Shown here: positions 42,056-52,589 of the stretch, piece by piece | Numbering within the stretch: the stretch's first letter is position 1 | Layout: every line of letters begins with the position of its first letter | NCBI GenBank assembly: GCA_012845835.1 | Contig: JABAKD010000017.1 | Span: forward strand, 3,904,867 to 3,968,866 | Origin: Undaria pinnatifida | Taxonomy: Eukaryota; Sar; Phaeophyceae; Laminariales; Alariaceae | Direction: 5' to 3' | DNA length: 64,000 nt | The notes under the pieces: generated by a model | What the model saw: only the letters and a program-made list of their open reading frames with translations | What the model was told of the DNA's origin: nothing | Databases searched by the model: none | Program-made: the position numbers and the translations under genes

Positions 42056-42761
42056 CATTTATTTTACTAGTAATCCAAAAATGGAGCTCCAAGCGACGAA
42101 GAAAGTTCTTCGCCAAAACGAATGGTTGTTTCTCACCTTGTGCTTGCCCTTGCCTCATTCCAAAACATTCGCTATTTCTTCTGCTTCTCGTGTGTACAAC
42201 ACGACACATCGAAACCTGGAAGCAACCGTCTGCAACTCAATTCCATGGTCTGGGATCTCCTAAGAATTTTGGGTGTACTACGTCTATCACCACCCATGAC
42301 CCAAAGGTAATGGAGAAGGGGCAATCAACACGTCATATTTAAAGAACAATACGCTTGCTTGGTGCGTGCTAGACCATCAACACGATAATGTATGTCATTG
42401 ACACCTAAGTTTCCTGTCCTGCCACGAGATTTCTCTTCGGCACAAACGTAACATGCTGAGTCTCACCCCGGCACGCTATCGATATACAATCAAACCCGAC
42501 CGAACTGTTGACTACCGGTAGGGAATACAATTATTAATCACCGCGAGCAAAAACAATCCACTGACCAATTTATTCGCCATTGCTTCAGTTATAGCCACTT
42601 AGTTTTTGAGCGTTCGTCGGAATTCTCTCCGGCATATACATGACCTGCCAACTCCAACCCAGAAATTCCTTCGATATACGACCCACCTCGATATAAGTAT
42701 GGGGACACGTCAACTACCGCAGTAAGCAACAAAAAGGGCAACCTGCACTATCTGGATTTTA

Positions 42762-43300
42762 GGTGGAAGTTAATAATGGTAGCTTCCATGGAAGCTTCCA
42801 CGGAAGTTTTCATCGCTTCCGTGGAAGCTTCGACGGAAGTTATTTCCACGGAAGCTTCCGTGAAGGCTTCCACGGAAGTTACTTCCACAGAAACTTCCAC
42901 GGAAGCTTTCGTGGAAGTGAATTGGCTTCCACTGAAGCTTTCACGAAAGTTTTCCCGGAAGCTTTCGTGGAAGCAAACTTGCTTCTTCTACGAAAGCGTT
43001 CACGAAAGCTTTCACGGAAGCTTTCGTAGATTTAAATTTGCTTCCACGGAAGCTTTCACTGAAGGTTTTACGCAAGCTTTCGTGGAAGTACATTTGCTTC
43101 CACGGAAGTTTTTACGGAAGCTTTCACGGAAGCTTTGGTGGAAGTAAAAAATGAATAATGAATGATAAGTAAATAAATAATAATTTTTCTTCCATGGAAG
43201 CGTTTTGAAAAAACTCCTATGGAAGCTTCCGCGATAGCTTACGTGGAAGAAAATTACTGCCACGAAAGCTTCTTTGTAAGCTTCCGGCATGTGGTTTTCC
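42762..43300. repeat. GGAAGCTTCC palindromic satellite, left array
   Basis: Tandem ~12-15-bp units that combine TTCCACGGAA / TTCCATGGAA with GGAAGCTTCC, both self-complementary cores. The array is open in several frames (for example GSFHGSFHGSFHRF and ASTEVFIASVEAST), which explains the long frames on both strands. It can fold on itself at nearly every unit. Confidence 0.95.
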
Positions 43301-43323
43301 TATTTAAACTATATATCCCCTTC

Positions 43324-43344
43324 CCCTAACTCTAACCCTAACCC
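43324..43344 (-). repeat. Short telomere-like repeat
   Basis: CCCTAACTCTAACCCTAACC is about three units of CCCTAA (TTAGGG on the minus strand), located between the two palindromic satellite arrays. It is consistent with an interstitial telomeric sequence or chance. Confidence 0.6.
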
Positions 43345-43499
43345 AATGGAACGCAACAACCATTGTACGGTGAAACCCCTTTTGTCTCTTATACAGTGTG
43401 CGTCAACCATGTTGTCGAAATAGTGGCAAGCTCTACTGGAGGCACAGAAGGGTAGAATACAAATATACCCGTGGGAGCTGTCGTGGAAGCCGCTGAGAT

Positions 43500-43970
43500 T
43501 CCTTGGGAGCTGCGGAAGTTTCCATTGAAGTAAAACGTAAGAATCCGTGGATGTAGCTTCCAAATTTTCGTGGAAGCTTTGACGAAAAGCTTCCGTGGAA
43601 GCCGCTGAGCTTCCGACCTTCCGTGGAAGCTGCCGCTTGCTTCCACGGAACTAAAACCTAAAAATCCGTGCAAGTGCTTTCGTGGAAGCGTTCGAATCCG
43701 TAGGAACTTCCGTGGGAGCTCTTCCGTGGAAACTTTCGTGGAAGTTTCTGTGGAAGCTTTCGTGGGAGCTTCCGTCGAAGCTTCCGTGGGAGTGACTTCC
43801 GCGGCATCTTCCACTACGGCCATGGAAGCTTTTTCCATAGAAGCTTTCGCGAAAGCTCCATGGAAGCTTCCGGGATTTGTTTTCCATGGAAGCTTCCATA
43901 TTTTCCATGGAAGCTTAGTTCCATGGAAGCGGTGGAAGCTTCCACGGAAGCTTGCATGAACTTCCACGCA
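43500..43970. repeat. GGAAGCTTCC palindromic satellite, right array
   Basis: Same unit family as the left array, with TTCCGTGGAAGC and TTCCATGGAAGC units prevailing. About 200 bp of non-repeat DNA separates the arrays. Because the unit is quasi-palindromic, array orientation cannot be decided by eye. Confidence 0.95.
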
Positions 43971-44209
43971 AAAAACAAGTAGTGCAGGAGACCGGACAGA
44001 AATCAGCGGAAATATTGACCTGGGTTTCATAAATCAACCGCCGCAAGCAGCGTAAGCCTTCGAGTTAGACACTTTCTCCTCGTAGAGCCCACGAATTACC
44101 GACAACAAGTATAACAACTTGGTGGGGTGGAAGCATACGGCAATAAGGGGCAGCCAGGGGTGGCGGTATTGATAAAATCAACACACGTGTTGCGCCTCCT
44201 CGCGCCACC

Positions 44210-44640
44210 TCGAATCAGCTACATTCTCCTTGATAGAGAGCCCACAAATGCCTTGCAAGCTAACCAGCTACCTCATTCAACAGGGCTGGCATGCAGAACT
44301 GATCGTCCGGGGAGTATTTGACAGCGCCTGTTGTCCATTAATGCTACCCTGCATCGTGGAACCAACACAAAACTTAGCATCGAAGTCCCAAAGGCGGACG
44401 CGGTCTGGCCCGTTCCACTTTCCATGACAACTCAGCTAAAGTAACTGCGGCCCTGCCTTTTTCACGTGCAGTGCTATCTTCATCGCCTCTTGTGGCTGGC
44501 GCAGGCAGCGTAACAAACAAGTCCATAGCGGCAGTCCATCCGCGATGGCAGAGGTGCATATATCGAAAATTAGCGCACCGAGTGAGAAATAAACGAAATA
44601 ACTGGTTAGTAAGACCACTCGCGTGCGACCGAAAGGCCAC
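44210..44640 (-). pseudogene. Degraded paralogue of the PC-esterase-like last exon
   Basis: In shifting frames the minus strand matches the 44733-45210 exon: QPQEAMKIALHVKKAGPQLL against PKEAVEMALQVHEAGAQFFW; FDAKFCVGSTMQGSINGQ against SGAKYVDVGSMMKGMYEW; TPDDQFCMPALLNEVAG against SPDDHFCMPGPSDEVAV. The conserved His of HFCMPG is Gln here, and frameshifts and stops are present. It lies immediately downstream of the intact exon, indicating tandem duplication followed by decay. Confidence 0.8.
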
Positions 44641-44732
44641 CCTCCTACCTTGGTCTTGATCTTCAATATTATCTATCGTGTGAACACATATTAAGGAGCC
44701 TGAAGCACACGCACTTTGTTCGAGATGTTAAG

Positions 44733-45210
44733 TCACACATTTTTTTCTTCGTGTAGGGCCCACATAAGCTTTGCAAGCAAGACGGCTACCTCATCCGACG
44801 GGCCCGGCATGCAAAAGTGGTCATCCGGCGAACCCTTCACGGCGCCTATAGTCCATTCATACATGCCCTTCATCATGCTTCCCACATCTACATACTTAGC
44901 CCCGGAATCCAAGAAGCGCGCACTGGCTTGTTTTGTCCACTTTCTAACGTCACCGACACCATCGTAACCACTCAGCCAAAAAAACTGCGCCCCTGCCTCG
45001 TGTACTTGGAGCGCCATTTCCACGGCCTCTTTAGGCTCTATCCCCGGAGGGTTACCCCGATTAGCAAAGACTACATCGTACGACGCAAGGTCGTCACTCC
45101 CGTGACTTTTTCGCGCCTCCTCCAGACCTTTGCTGCGGGACTGATCGGAAAAGGTATAGTGCACGACGGCTCCATTCTCGAAGAAAAACTCGGCGTGATC
45201 GTCATTGCAC
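44733..45210 (-). CDS. Last exon of the PC-esterase-like gene
   Basis: The acceptor is GTCGCAG; 158 open codons run to a TGA. Motifs in order: DDHAEFFFENG, DDLASYDVVFANRGNPPG, EAVEMALQVHEAGAQFFWLS, KYVDVGSMMKGMYEWTIGAV, SPDDHFCMPG. No frameshift seen. A SINE A fragment ends about 50 bp upstream of the acceptor. This is the clearest host coding segment of the window. Confidence 0.75.
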
Positions 45211-48200
45211 CTGCGACGGCAACGAAAGAGGAACATCAACGAGCGTTGGCTGTTGCTGTTATTGTTTGTGTCTCCTACTTTCCAGCTTTTGGACAGGCCA
45301 TGCTCGTAGAGGCCTTTCCTTCCCCCTCCCTAGTAGGTTTCCGCTTTTTACATCGGGCAGGGGGGCCATTTTTCCCGTTGCTCATCGATTTATATCGGAT
45401 GTGTGATGAATAGAAGGTTTGGTACTACGATAGGGTAGTGATTGATATCGGACGATACCCGAACTAATACGATATTGAGAAAAAATAAATCAAGTCGATA
45501 ATATTCCGATAGTCCGCGCCACTCGTCGGGAAAACGCGCAGTGCACTATGGCTCCGTTTTTCGAAGAACCGCTCGGGGTGGTCGTCGACGCACAAGCGAC
45601 AACAAGAAAGAGGAACGGAGGGGAGCTTTTGTACGTGCTGCGATAGGAGGAACCAGGGGTGTCACGTTTGGGACCGTTTTCTGCGGTGGCTTGGGGTCAT
45701 TCGTGCAAGTGCCCCCCTGTTCCTTCGCATTATCAATCTTTGGGGCTGTTTTAATCTTGAGGCATGAATCCATAATGGAATGTCTAGTTATACTGCGCCG
45801 AACCAATCGCATAAAGTACATTTATATGTGAGCTACGAAGTCACTCGTGCGAGTGCCTCAGACCCGAGAGAGAAAATGGAGGTACATTACAACATCATCA
45901 TAACATCATCATAACACCGTCGTAACATCCCCCCTACTAATACCGTAGCCTTGGTCAGAGGTAGCGCGATTAGGCCATAATATTTCTGACGGACGGGCTA
46001 GTGGGCTCAGAACAAAAAACTACCCAACACATTTTTCATGGTGTGCTTTCCGAAACCGGCTCCGTTCTCGAACAAAAAACTCGTCGTAATCCTCATTGAA
46101 GTTGCAGTACCAGTAAAAAAGGAACTGAGGAAGTTTCTGGCTTAGGATCATCAGAACGTGCTATGTATACCATGATAGGGGTAGCATATGCTGGCCGACA
46201 TGGGACTCATGCTGCTGTAGAGGTCTACCCATGTTTTTTCTGGGGCTCCTAGTTTCTGATATGTATTTTTCCCCCGCAAGAACTGATCTTGAGAAAAACG
46301 AAAAGTGCATCCCGATGAACGATCTCATGTTGTAATAGGGATACCTGAATATGGCAATAATGCGAACAAAATGACGTTCCGACGACTTCGGGTTAACCCC
46401 TTTGTAACTGGAAACCCGTTTTTGGGGACAAAATTACTTGGCTTTAGTACAGGGAGGGATTCGGGGGCTCGAAAAGGGTTAAGGAGGGTTAGGGCAGACC
46501 GTTACTCAGAAAACGTTTTAGCCAAAAAGCGCTGCCTCTCGCGTAGCACGCGTCATAAATAAAAGTGATTGGAGCTCCCGAAGAAAACAACTGCTACCCA
46601 ATGTCGCTGGAATGCCGTTGGCGTTTTGAGTCCGATAATGTGAATCTAGTGTTCACTTCGCCTCCCACCCCGACAAAAAACTGAGCGCGACCTTCGTTTC
46701 GCCTCCAACAACGAAAAAGGGGAACAGAGGCGAGCGTTGCCTTCTGATAAAGTGGAAGTTGGTGCCCCTTCCCTAAATCGTGAAACGACAGGGGTATCAC
46801 GTTGTGGTCAGTATAATTCAGACTGAAAGGTTCCTCAACTGCGGAATCAGCCAATATCGTTGGAATACCGTTTGCGGTTTACAACAGCCTCCCTACTTTC
46901 CTAGGCAATGGGATTGTTCATCGTGTTGCGCTTCCAGGTCTTCTCCAAAGCAATTTTTGGGCGATGTATAAAGATTCTCACTTGTGGAGCCTAAAAAATA
47001 TCAGAGATGCACCCGCTCTTGTAGCATGGGGTTGCTTGCGGCATCATCCCTTACTCACTTGCATGTGTACCCCTTTTCCACGCATCCGTGCTGCAGAAGA
47101 AGGGCCGAGTTCCAACACGTGCGGCACTGCATATCTCCAGAGACAGTATGAGGAGCGTTTATATCTTCGTAAGATATAGTCTTCGACGTAAGCGCCCCCT
47201 GAAACATGCACATCATGCCCTCGACAACCTGGAATAGAACAGAGACCATCGTACTCAAGAACGCGTGTTGGCCACCCTCAACCATACGAAATAGGCAATC
47301 ATCGTAAACGGCAATAAACACATAAAAAAAGGCATGCACCGGCATTTGGAGGCAGTGTACATGTATTATATACCACGTGCCCTGGATTCAAGGTGAAAGC
47401 GGAAGCACAATGAAATGTACTGCGATCGAGTTACTTCTTGACCAAAGTACTTATGCTTGATGGGGCTCCCCACCTACGCGGGGAACCGCACGATATCATT
47501 GGAATACTACTGTATTTGCGCTTTACAGCGTCACTCGTTGCTTGTCTACAGTATTAACAGGACATAATATCGTATGTCGAGTTGCTCTTTCATTTCTTCT
47601 CAAGATCAGTGCCTAGGTGATGCGGAGAACTCGTCAAGTGAGGGTCCTCGAAACGTTTTGGCGCACACCCCGCTATCGTAGCATGTGCGGCACACCGCAA
47701 GATCACAATCAAGCATTTGCCTGGACGTCACCATGTGCGCGTTTGGGGCGTGTAGCATACTGTAGCATACTGTAAGATACCATGCGCCGACCAAAGATAC
47801 GGTACGGAGGTCTTGATTGTTTTTTGCTGTCGCTCGGGGTCACTCGCGCGAGCGGCTCAAACCCGGGAGTAAAAAAGGTGGTATATCATAACATCATGAC
47901 ATCCTTGTAACATACCCCCTACCCCAGCCTTGGTCCGCCATGGGCCACTGTTTGAACGCTTCAACTGTAGGGTGGACCTCCGTACAAGCCACAGACCCGG
48001 TGGTACGTGCATTACAGCATGCACCTACCAATTGTATTGTGTCGCTAAGACATGTTCGGCATCGATTTTATGGCCTGCTTTCGCTCATGCCCGGGTTTAG
48101 TGCGTGCTCCTCTTCTTCTCCGGGGCTGATAGCCTCAATTCCCTTTGGCTGATCGTTCGCACCAAATAAGGAGAAATACATGTGTTGTCGCAGGCGTATG

Positions 48201-51200
48201 TGATGCGCGCTGCCATTGGGGACAATCGCCGTGCAAACTATGTCTGCCCAGCTAAAGCGCGGACAAGATCTCCACATCGTACCAGGGTGCACGCTGTTTC
48301 CCACCCCTCTTACAATGGCAACACGCCTGCCCCCGCGCAATGATCGATTTCACATTAACCTCACCCTTTGGATATTCGAGAATCTAGTGAACCCCGGTAC
48401 ACATTGTGCTAGCATGGTGACGTGATGTACTGCCACACCGTTGTTCGCATCGCGTTTTTCAGCCGTGCAGTTGGCATGTGGCAGCCACACATAACAACAA
48501 AGAAGAGGAACATGTGTGTAGGCCCAACATACGGTAGGGGGAGCAACCCCATTCTCCCTGCTGGGTGTAGGTAATAAGCTCCAGCGTCCGTATACATCAC
48601 TTGAAAAAAGCGAGTGTACTAAGAAACGTTTACATGACGGTGTAGGCTGCGACACAAATAACTAAAGATTGCGTATACGACTTGCAAACAAATACTGTAG
48701 GGTGGACATTAAATAATGGTGTATGTCGAGGCTCTGTTTCTGTGATAAGAGATGGAGAGGTGTCTCCGATGCACACTTGTGAAGGAAGAGAAAATAGTTG
48801 TTAAATGGCGCATTAGTCGCCAAATTCGGAGACGAAAGAGCGTGATCACGTGGACGTGGTCTTCACCTGGTCATCATGGGACAATATCGTCCTACAGCAA
48901 CGTTCCCTGGTACTTCGGTTGTAAGCTAGTTACCCTGCAACACGAACAACTTCTGGCAGAGGTAAGTTGACTGCACACTTCATACCGAAATGGCTACAAG
49001 GAGCACACTCGAGCCTCGCAGAAAAATGCTTTCAATGTCCGGAAATACGATACTCGGTGTACGCATGTGAAGTGAGTTGCGCATTGACGGAAAAACACAA
49101 AGATCCCAACGATTAAAATTCAGTAGCGCCCCTCCCCTTCATGAGCAGGCAGTAGCTAGAGGAAACTGACACTTAGACAGTTAAAATATTAATTAAACAA
49201 CATGTTCAGTATTGTGTAAAACCAGCGACAATATGGGTGCGGTCATGCCACGCAGAGAACCAAAACACTTGTAATGAGACAATATGTTCAGTCCTGTCCA
49301 AAATTAGTATGCGCGTACGTTGGCGATACTGGCAGTTCATGATTATATGAGCAACATGGATACACCCGTATTGCTACTGTTCTAGCACAGGATTTAATGA
49401 ACTGTGAGATTTTATTTGTATTCACTGAGTAACAGGCTCCTCTAGCTGCTGACATCAAGGAGACGTATTGAACTACGAATGTTGGTAACTATATTTTTCT
49501 GTTGATGTGCGATCACTTCGCATTGACTAAGTACATGTAGATGCTAACGTTCAAACTCCAACAGGACAGTCGCCCCAGAGATCCTGAGCCGCCGACATGA
49601 GAGGCCCTAAACGTGCGCCCAGCACCATGGTCTTGATCTATAGACGCGTGCGACGATAAAGTGGTAGCAACTTTCGATCATAATCTTCCTGGCTGAAGGA
49701 GCTACCCAATATCGTTTTGTTTTACTGTATTATTCGTTGCGTGTCTAGGTCATCGCATTCTTCACCGGGCTAAGTCTATACTACTTTTCAAAGTCAATTG
49801 TAAGATGATGTATAGATCTAGAGTTCCCCTAAAGACGAGACTGAGGTAACAGGGGTGCGCTCCTGCGGTAGCCTTGATCTATGTGCAAGCCCACCTGACG
49901 AAGATGGGAGTTGCCATACATCAACACCTTGAAATTTGGCGGAAGTGCTCTTCCCGCCATCGCCGACCGCGTGGTAGTCGTGCACAACCCTTGAGCTGCA
50001 GCCTGAGGTACCCATGTTGGGTATTCTACACCGTCTTGGCTCGGGCAATAATACCTGCTTCATTGGAGCACCAAAGAGATAAAAGTATATTTGACAGTTT
50101 ATCGAAATATCATAGCTTTCATTTATATTTGTTTCATCTTCATCAGTGCCACTCACGGTTCAAAACTTTCGCAGGGCCGCTTACACAGACGAATGCTACG
50201 ATAGAGGTAGCACTTGTTGACTTTTTTTTTCTGGATGACGGGGCCTCTTAGCCCCAAACCGTCGGAAAGAAAACGGCCATTTTTTGTCATGATTTTCGTT
50301 TTGTGCCTCGGCCATTTAATTTCTTTTTATCCAGTGCAGTAGCGGTTTGATTTTTCTCCAAATCAGATTTTGGGAGATCCAAAATTTGAGGAGCCTTGAA
50401 AAAAAACGGTGCACCTCTAGTGTAGAACGCGTCCACAATGAGAAACCCTGCTCCCCAATCGTGTGGTTTCAAAGGGTAAGCACCAGCAATAGTCACGATC
50501 TAGCGCACTCGTCTAGAAGGACCGGCCAACGGCAGCCTGAGGTGCACGAAAATCGGGTATGATACACCGTCTTGGCTCGAGCAATAGTATATACCTGCTC
50601 GTAAAACGCGGATGCAGTCTTGACGGCGTGTTTTCAAAGGCTCTCCCATCATGTACTCGAACCACCACCATGGAAAACTGTATCGTTCAGCTGGTAACCA
50701 TTGTGACACAGCACGGACGTCACGGAGGCTACAAGCAGCACATACCCTAATACGTACTACAATGGGCGGAGCACTGCTTGGGGAAAGCGTCTCTGGCCGA
50801 CGGCGTTCCTTAGTAGAGGAATCGCTACTCAACACCTTTACAATCCACTAAGGGTATACAACACCATTCGTTACAGATCTAGGCAATGAAAATATTCACC
50901 GGGATGCACTTTTACATATTTTCAAGGTAAGCATTTGGGGTAATGTGTATACCTCCCCATCTGCGGAGTCCCAGAAAACCTAGGTGTGCCCATACCGTTG
51001 CGTGTGTCTGTACGTGACAGCACGGACCTCACGGTGGCCACAATCAGCGACACTTTCGTCCTATTTTCTCACCTCCCCTTGATCGTAGCGCAGGTGCAAT
51101 CGTACGCGGGGTCGACGGGAGTATCATCAGCCCACTCCGATGACTTGCCCGTGCACGATAACGGCAACAGTTCATCTATGGTGCACGGGAGCTCGAATGG

Positions 51201-51326
51201 TGGTTGCAGGTCGGCATCGCCCGCCGCCGTTGGATCGTGTTGGATTCGTGTGGAAGGGCCATCCCCTGAGCAGGCGCTCCACAGGGAAAAGCCCGTTGCG
51301 AGGACGAACTTCAGCCGTACCGTCAT
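44733..51326 (-). CDS. Secreted SGNH/PC-esterase-like protein gene (partly resolved exons)
   Basis: Exon 1, 51326-51073: starts MTVRLKFVLATGFSLWSACS, a signal peptide, then a Cys-containing acidic stretch. Exon 2, 50054-49895: YYCPSQDGVEYPTWVPQAAA then FKVLMYGNSHLRQ. Exons 1 and 2 are phase-compatible (two bases plus one). The last exon, 45210-44733, starts CNDDHAEFFFENGAVVHY, continues SYDVVFANRGNPPG and VHEAGAQFFWLSGYDG, and ends SPDDHFCMPGPSDEVAVLLA. GNSHLRQ fits the SGNH/PC-esterase nucleophile block (GDS-like) and HFCMPG the final HWCLPG-type block. Phase demands at least one unseen exon between exon 2 and the last. PC-esterase relatives act on secreted or cell-wall polysaccharides (acetyl-ester transfer or removal); this role is inferred. 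MITE and SINE copies sit in the introns. Confidence 0.6.
45260..45412 (-). mobile_element. SINE A fragment, copy 3
   Basis: Matches the 3' body of SINE A (CTACTTTCCAGCTTTTGGAC, AGGCC, then GTTGCTCATCGATTTATATC) with heavy divergence and no tRNA head. It lies just upstream of the last exon of the PC-esterase-like gene. Confidence 0.7.
45500..45625 (-). pseudogene. PC-esterase-like exon fragment
   Basis: The minus strand reads VPLSCCRLCVDDHPERFFEK, parallel to FLFRCRRRCNDDHAEFFFEN at the start of the last exon of the neighbouring gene. The similarity then fades. Confidence 0.65.
45845..45960 (+). repeat. Dispersed repeat E, copy 2
   Basis: GTCACTCGTGCGAGTGCCTC, AGACCCGAGAGAGAAAATGG, then ACATCATCATAACATCATCA and CATCCCCCCTACTAATACCG. 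Opposite orientation to the copy at 41.1 kb. Confidence 0.8.
46040..46130 (-). pseudogene. PC-esterase-like exon fragment
   Basis: The minus strand reads CNFNEDYDEFFVRERS, a degraded match to CNDDHAEFFFENGAVV; on the plus strand CGGCTCCGTTCTCGAACAAA parallels CGGCTCCATTCTCGAAGAAA of the intact exon. Very short. Confidence 0.55.
46594..46854 (-). pseudogene. PC-esterase-like exon fragment in an open frame
   Basis: An 86-codon frame containing VPLFRCWRRNEGRAQFFVGV then GGEVNTRFTLSDSK, collinear with LFRCRRRCNDDHAEFFFENG and AVVHYTFSDQS. The ends are unrelated, so the open frame is a remnant rather than a gene. Confidence 0.65.
46860..49860. other. Region without a confident gene
   Basis: Probably intron of the minus-strand PC-esterase-like gene. 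Frames at 47055-47345, 47606-47794, 48068-48340 and 48350-48655 (all minus) have no recognised motif; the missing exon between GNSHLRQ and CNDDHAEFF should lie here or nearby. A plus-strand pair of splice-like sites (CCTACAG at 48896 and GAGGTAAGT at 48958) brackets a short open stretch. Contains repeat E copy 3 at 47825-47940. Confidence 0.35.
47825..47940 (+). repeat. Dispersed repeat E, copy 3
   Basis: GGTCACTCGCGCGAGCGGCT, CAAACCCGGGAGTAAAAAAG, then ATATCATAACATCATGACAT and CATACCCCCTACCCCAGCCT. Aligns with 45845-45960 in the same orientation. Confidence 0.8.
49895..50054 (-). CDS. GNSH-block exon of the PC-esterase-like gene
   Basis: 160 nt between an ATGAAGCAG acceptor and a CAG/GTGGGC donor. 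Reads YYCPSQDGVEYPTWVPQAAA, QGLCTTTTRSAMAGRALPPN, FKVLMYGNSHLRQ. GNSHLRQ is the nucleophile block and carries the catalytic Ser candidate. A degraded duplicate lies at 50500-50600. Confidence 0.65.
50196..50425. mobile_element. MITE B, copy 2
   Basis: 230 bp. The left end CTACGATAGAGGTAGCACTT and the right end GTGCACCTCTAGTGTAG form terminal inverted repeats. It lies between the intact GNSH exon and its degraded duplicate, in an intron of the minus-strand gene. Confidence 0.88.
50500..50620 (-). pseudogene. Degraded duplicate of the GNSH exon
   Basis: Reads IYYCSSQDGVSYPIFVHLRL, collinear with YYCPSQDGVEYPTWVPQA. Plus-strand DNA at 50531-50600 repeats 49992-50060 (GCAGCCTGAGGT, GATACACCGTCTTGGCTCGA against CTACACCGTCTTGGCTCGG). 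It stops before the GNSH motif. Confidence 0.7.
51073..51326 (-). CDS. Signal-peptide exon of the PC-esterase-like gene
   Basis: ATG at 51326 opens MTVRLKFVLATGFSLWSACS, with a basic n-region, a hydrophobic core and a small-residue end. It is followed by PPFELPCTIDELLPLSCTGK and SSEWADDTPVDPAYDCTCAT, and a GTGAGA donor. Third positions are GC-rich. The phase (two bases left) matches the acceptor of the GNSH exon. Confidence 0.6.
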
Positions 51327-51329
51327 AAT

Positions 51330-52585
51330 CTGGAGGGAGAAATAATATGGTTAGGGAGATCGGACCATGGCAAGATTCCCCCTCTATTACCACACCGCTG
51401 AATAGGTGTGCAGGACAAGTTACGGAAGTCTAGGACACTTGCGTGGCGCGCTTGTGGTTCCAGAAATACGGGAAAATACATCTTTATATTTTATCCAACA
51501 CACCACATGATACTTTTCACTTTATACCGGCACACAACCCTAGCTGTAACCATAACCCAACGCGGACCCTGCCCTTGTCCAAGAGGATTTGGTGCCGAAA
51601 GGGGTCCGGCGTTTTACGGGGCGTGTTTGACGTGCTACGACAGTAAACACAAACTCTGTTGTGGCGCTAACATTCAAGAACACTATTATTCAAAAACCTA
51701 GACGAACAAAAAACGGGGGCCCGGGGGAAGGCGAATTTCAACCTAAATCCTACCAGGTACATAGAACCTTTTGAATAAGGAGGGGAAGGGGATATGGAGT
51801 CCGACTCGACCGCCTTCACATTTAGGACTAGTGCGAGAAACACTTACTTCCCTTCTCAACATTCAAGTGTCCAGGCTGCCTTATGGTGTGATATTTTTAT
51901 ACTTAGCCCCGCGGAGGAAGGAGAGAACGGGGGCTTAAGAAAACTGCGGGCATGAAATGTCTTTCCCTCTGAGATTTTCAAGCGATGCTTCAAAAATCGA
52001 ACACCCACTGATATGCGGCGTGCAGGTTACCTTCGACCGTCAGGTACGAATCCATGCTGGAAATGACGCTGATTCGACTATTCTATGCTTCGCGTTGGTC
52101 GGCGGCTGATTGCTTGCATCTGAGTAGATCGTTCGTGTTTGCTATTACTGCATGCAGTGTCCTGGAAGCATCGTTTCTCAACATTACTTCACATCAAAAA
52201 GCGTCCCACTGGTCCTGTTAAAAGCCCTCCCGTTGGTATCCATTATCCAACCGGTTGTATTTAGTATTCATGCCCGTCCCCGCAAACATCAGGTAGCCTC
52301 TAAGACAACCTGTTTCTGCTTTGTTAAACCTTTCTTTGTGAACCACGGCAATCGTCGACCAACGATACACGATTGCGAGGGTGAAATCATGCGAATCCTG
52401 GTGCACGTTGAAATTTGAATTACAAAGCGCACATACACACTACGCACCAGTGTTACAACCAGGCGGCCGATCTCAAACTATGAACCATGTTGGCACGCAC
52501 TGTTAATAATCATACTCGCTCCCCCGCCTTCGTTATGTCCTTCCTGTTTCTTCTCCTCTCCCGCAGTTTGTAAATTGTCAAGGAA
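51330..52585. other. No recognisable gene
   Basis: Upstream region of the minus-strand gene; promoter position is plausible but no motif was identified. Short frames (51408-51701, 52152-52418) lack domains. Confidence 0.4.
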
Positions 52586-52589
52586 TTAG

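Noticed and set aside
41832-42209. Minus-strand Ser/Leu-rich 125-codon frame
   Set aside because: Most of it is the (CAGA/GGCA)n tract read on the other strand.
42763-44030. Frames of 88-213 codons with Ser-Phe-His-Gly or Ala-Ser-Thr-Glu repeats
   Set aside because: All follow from the palindromic satellite unit being open in several frames on both strands.
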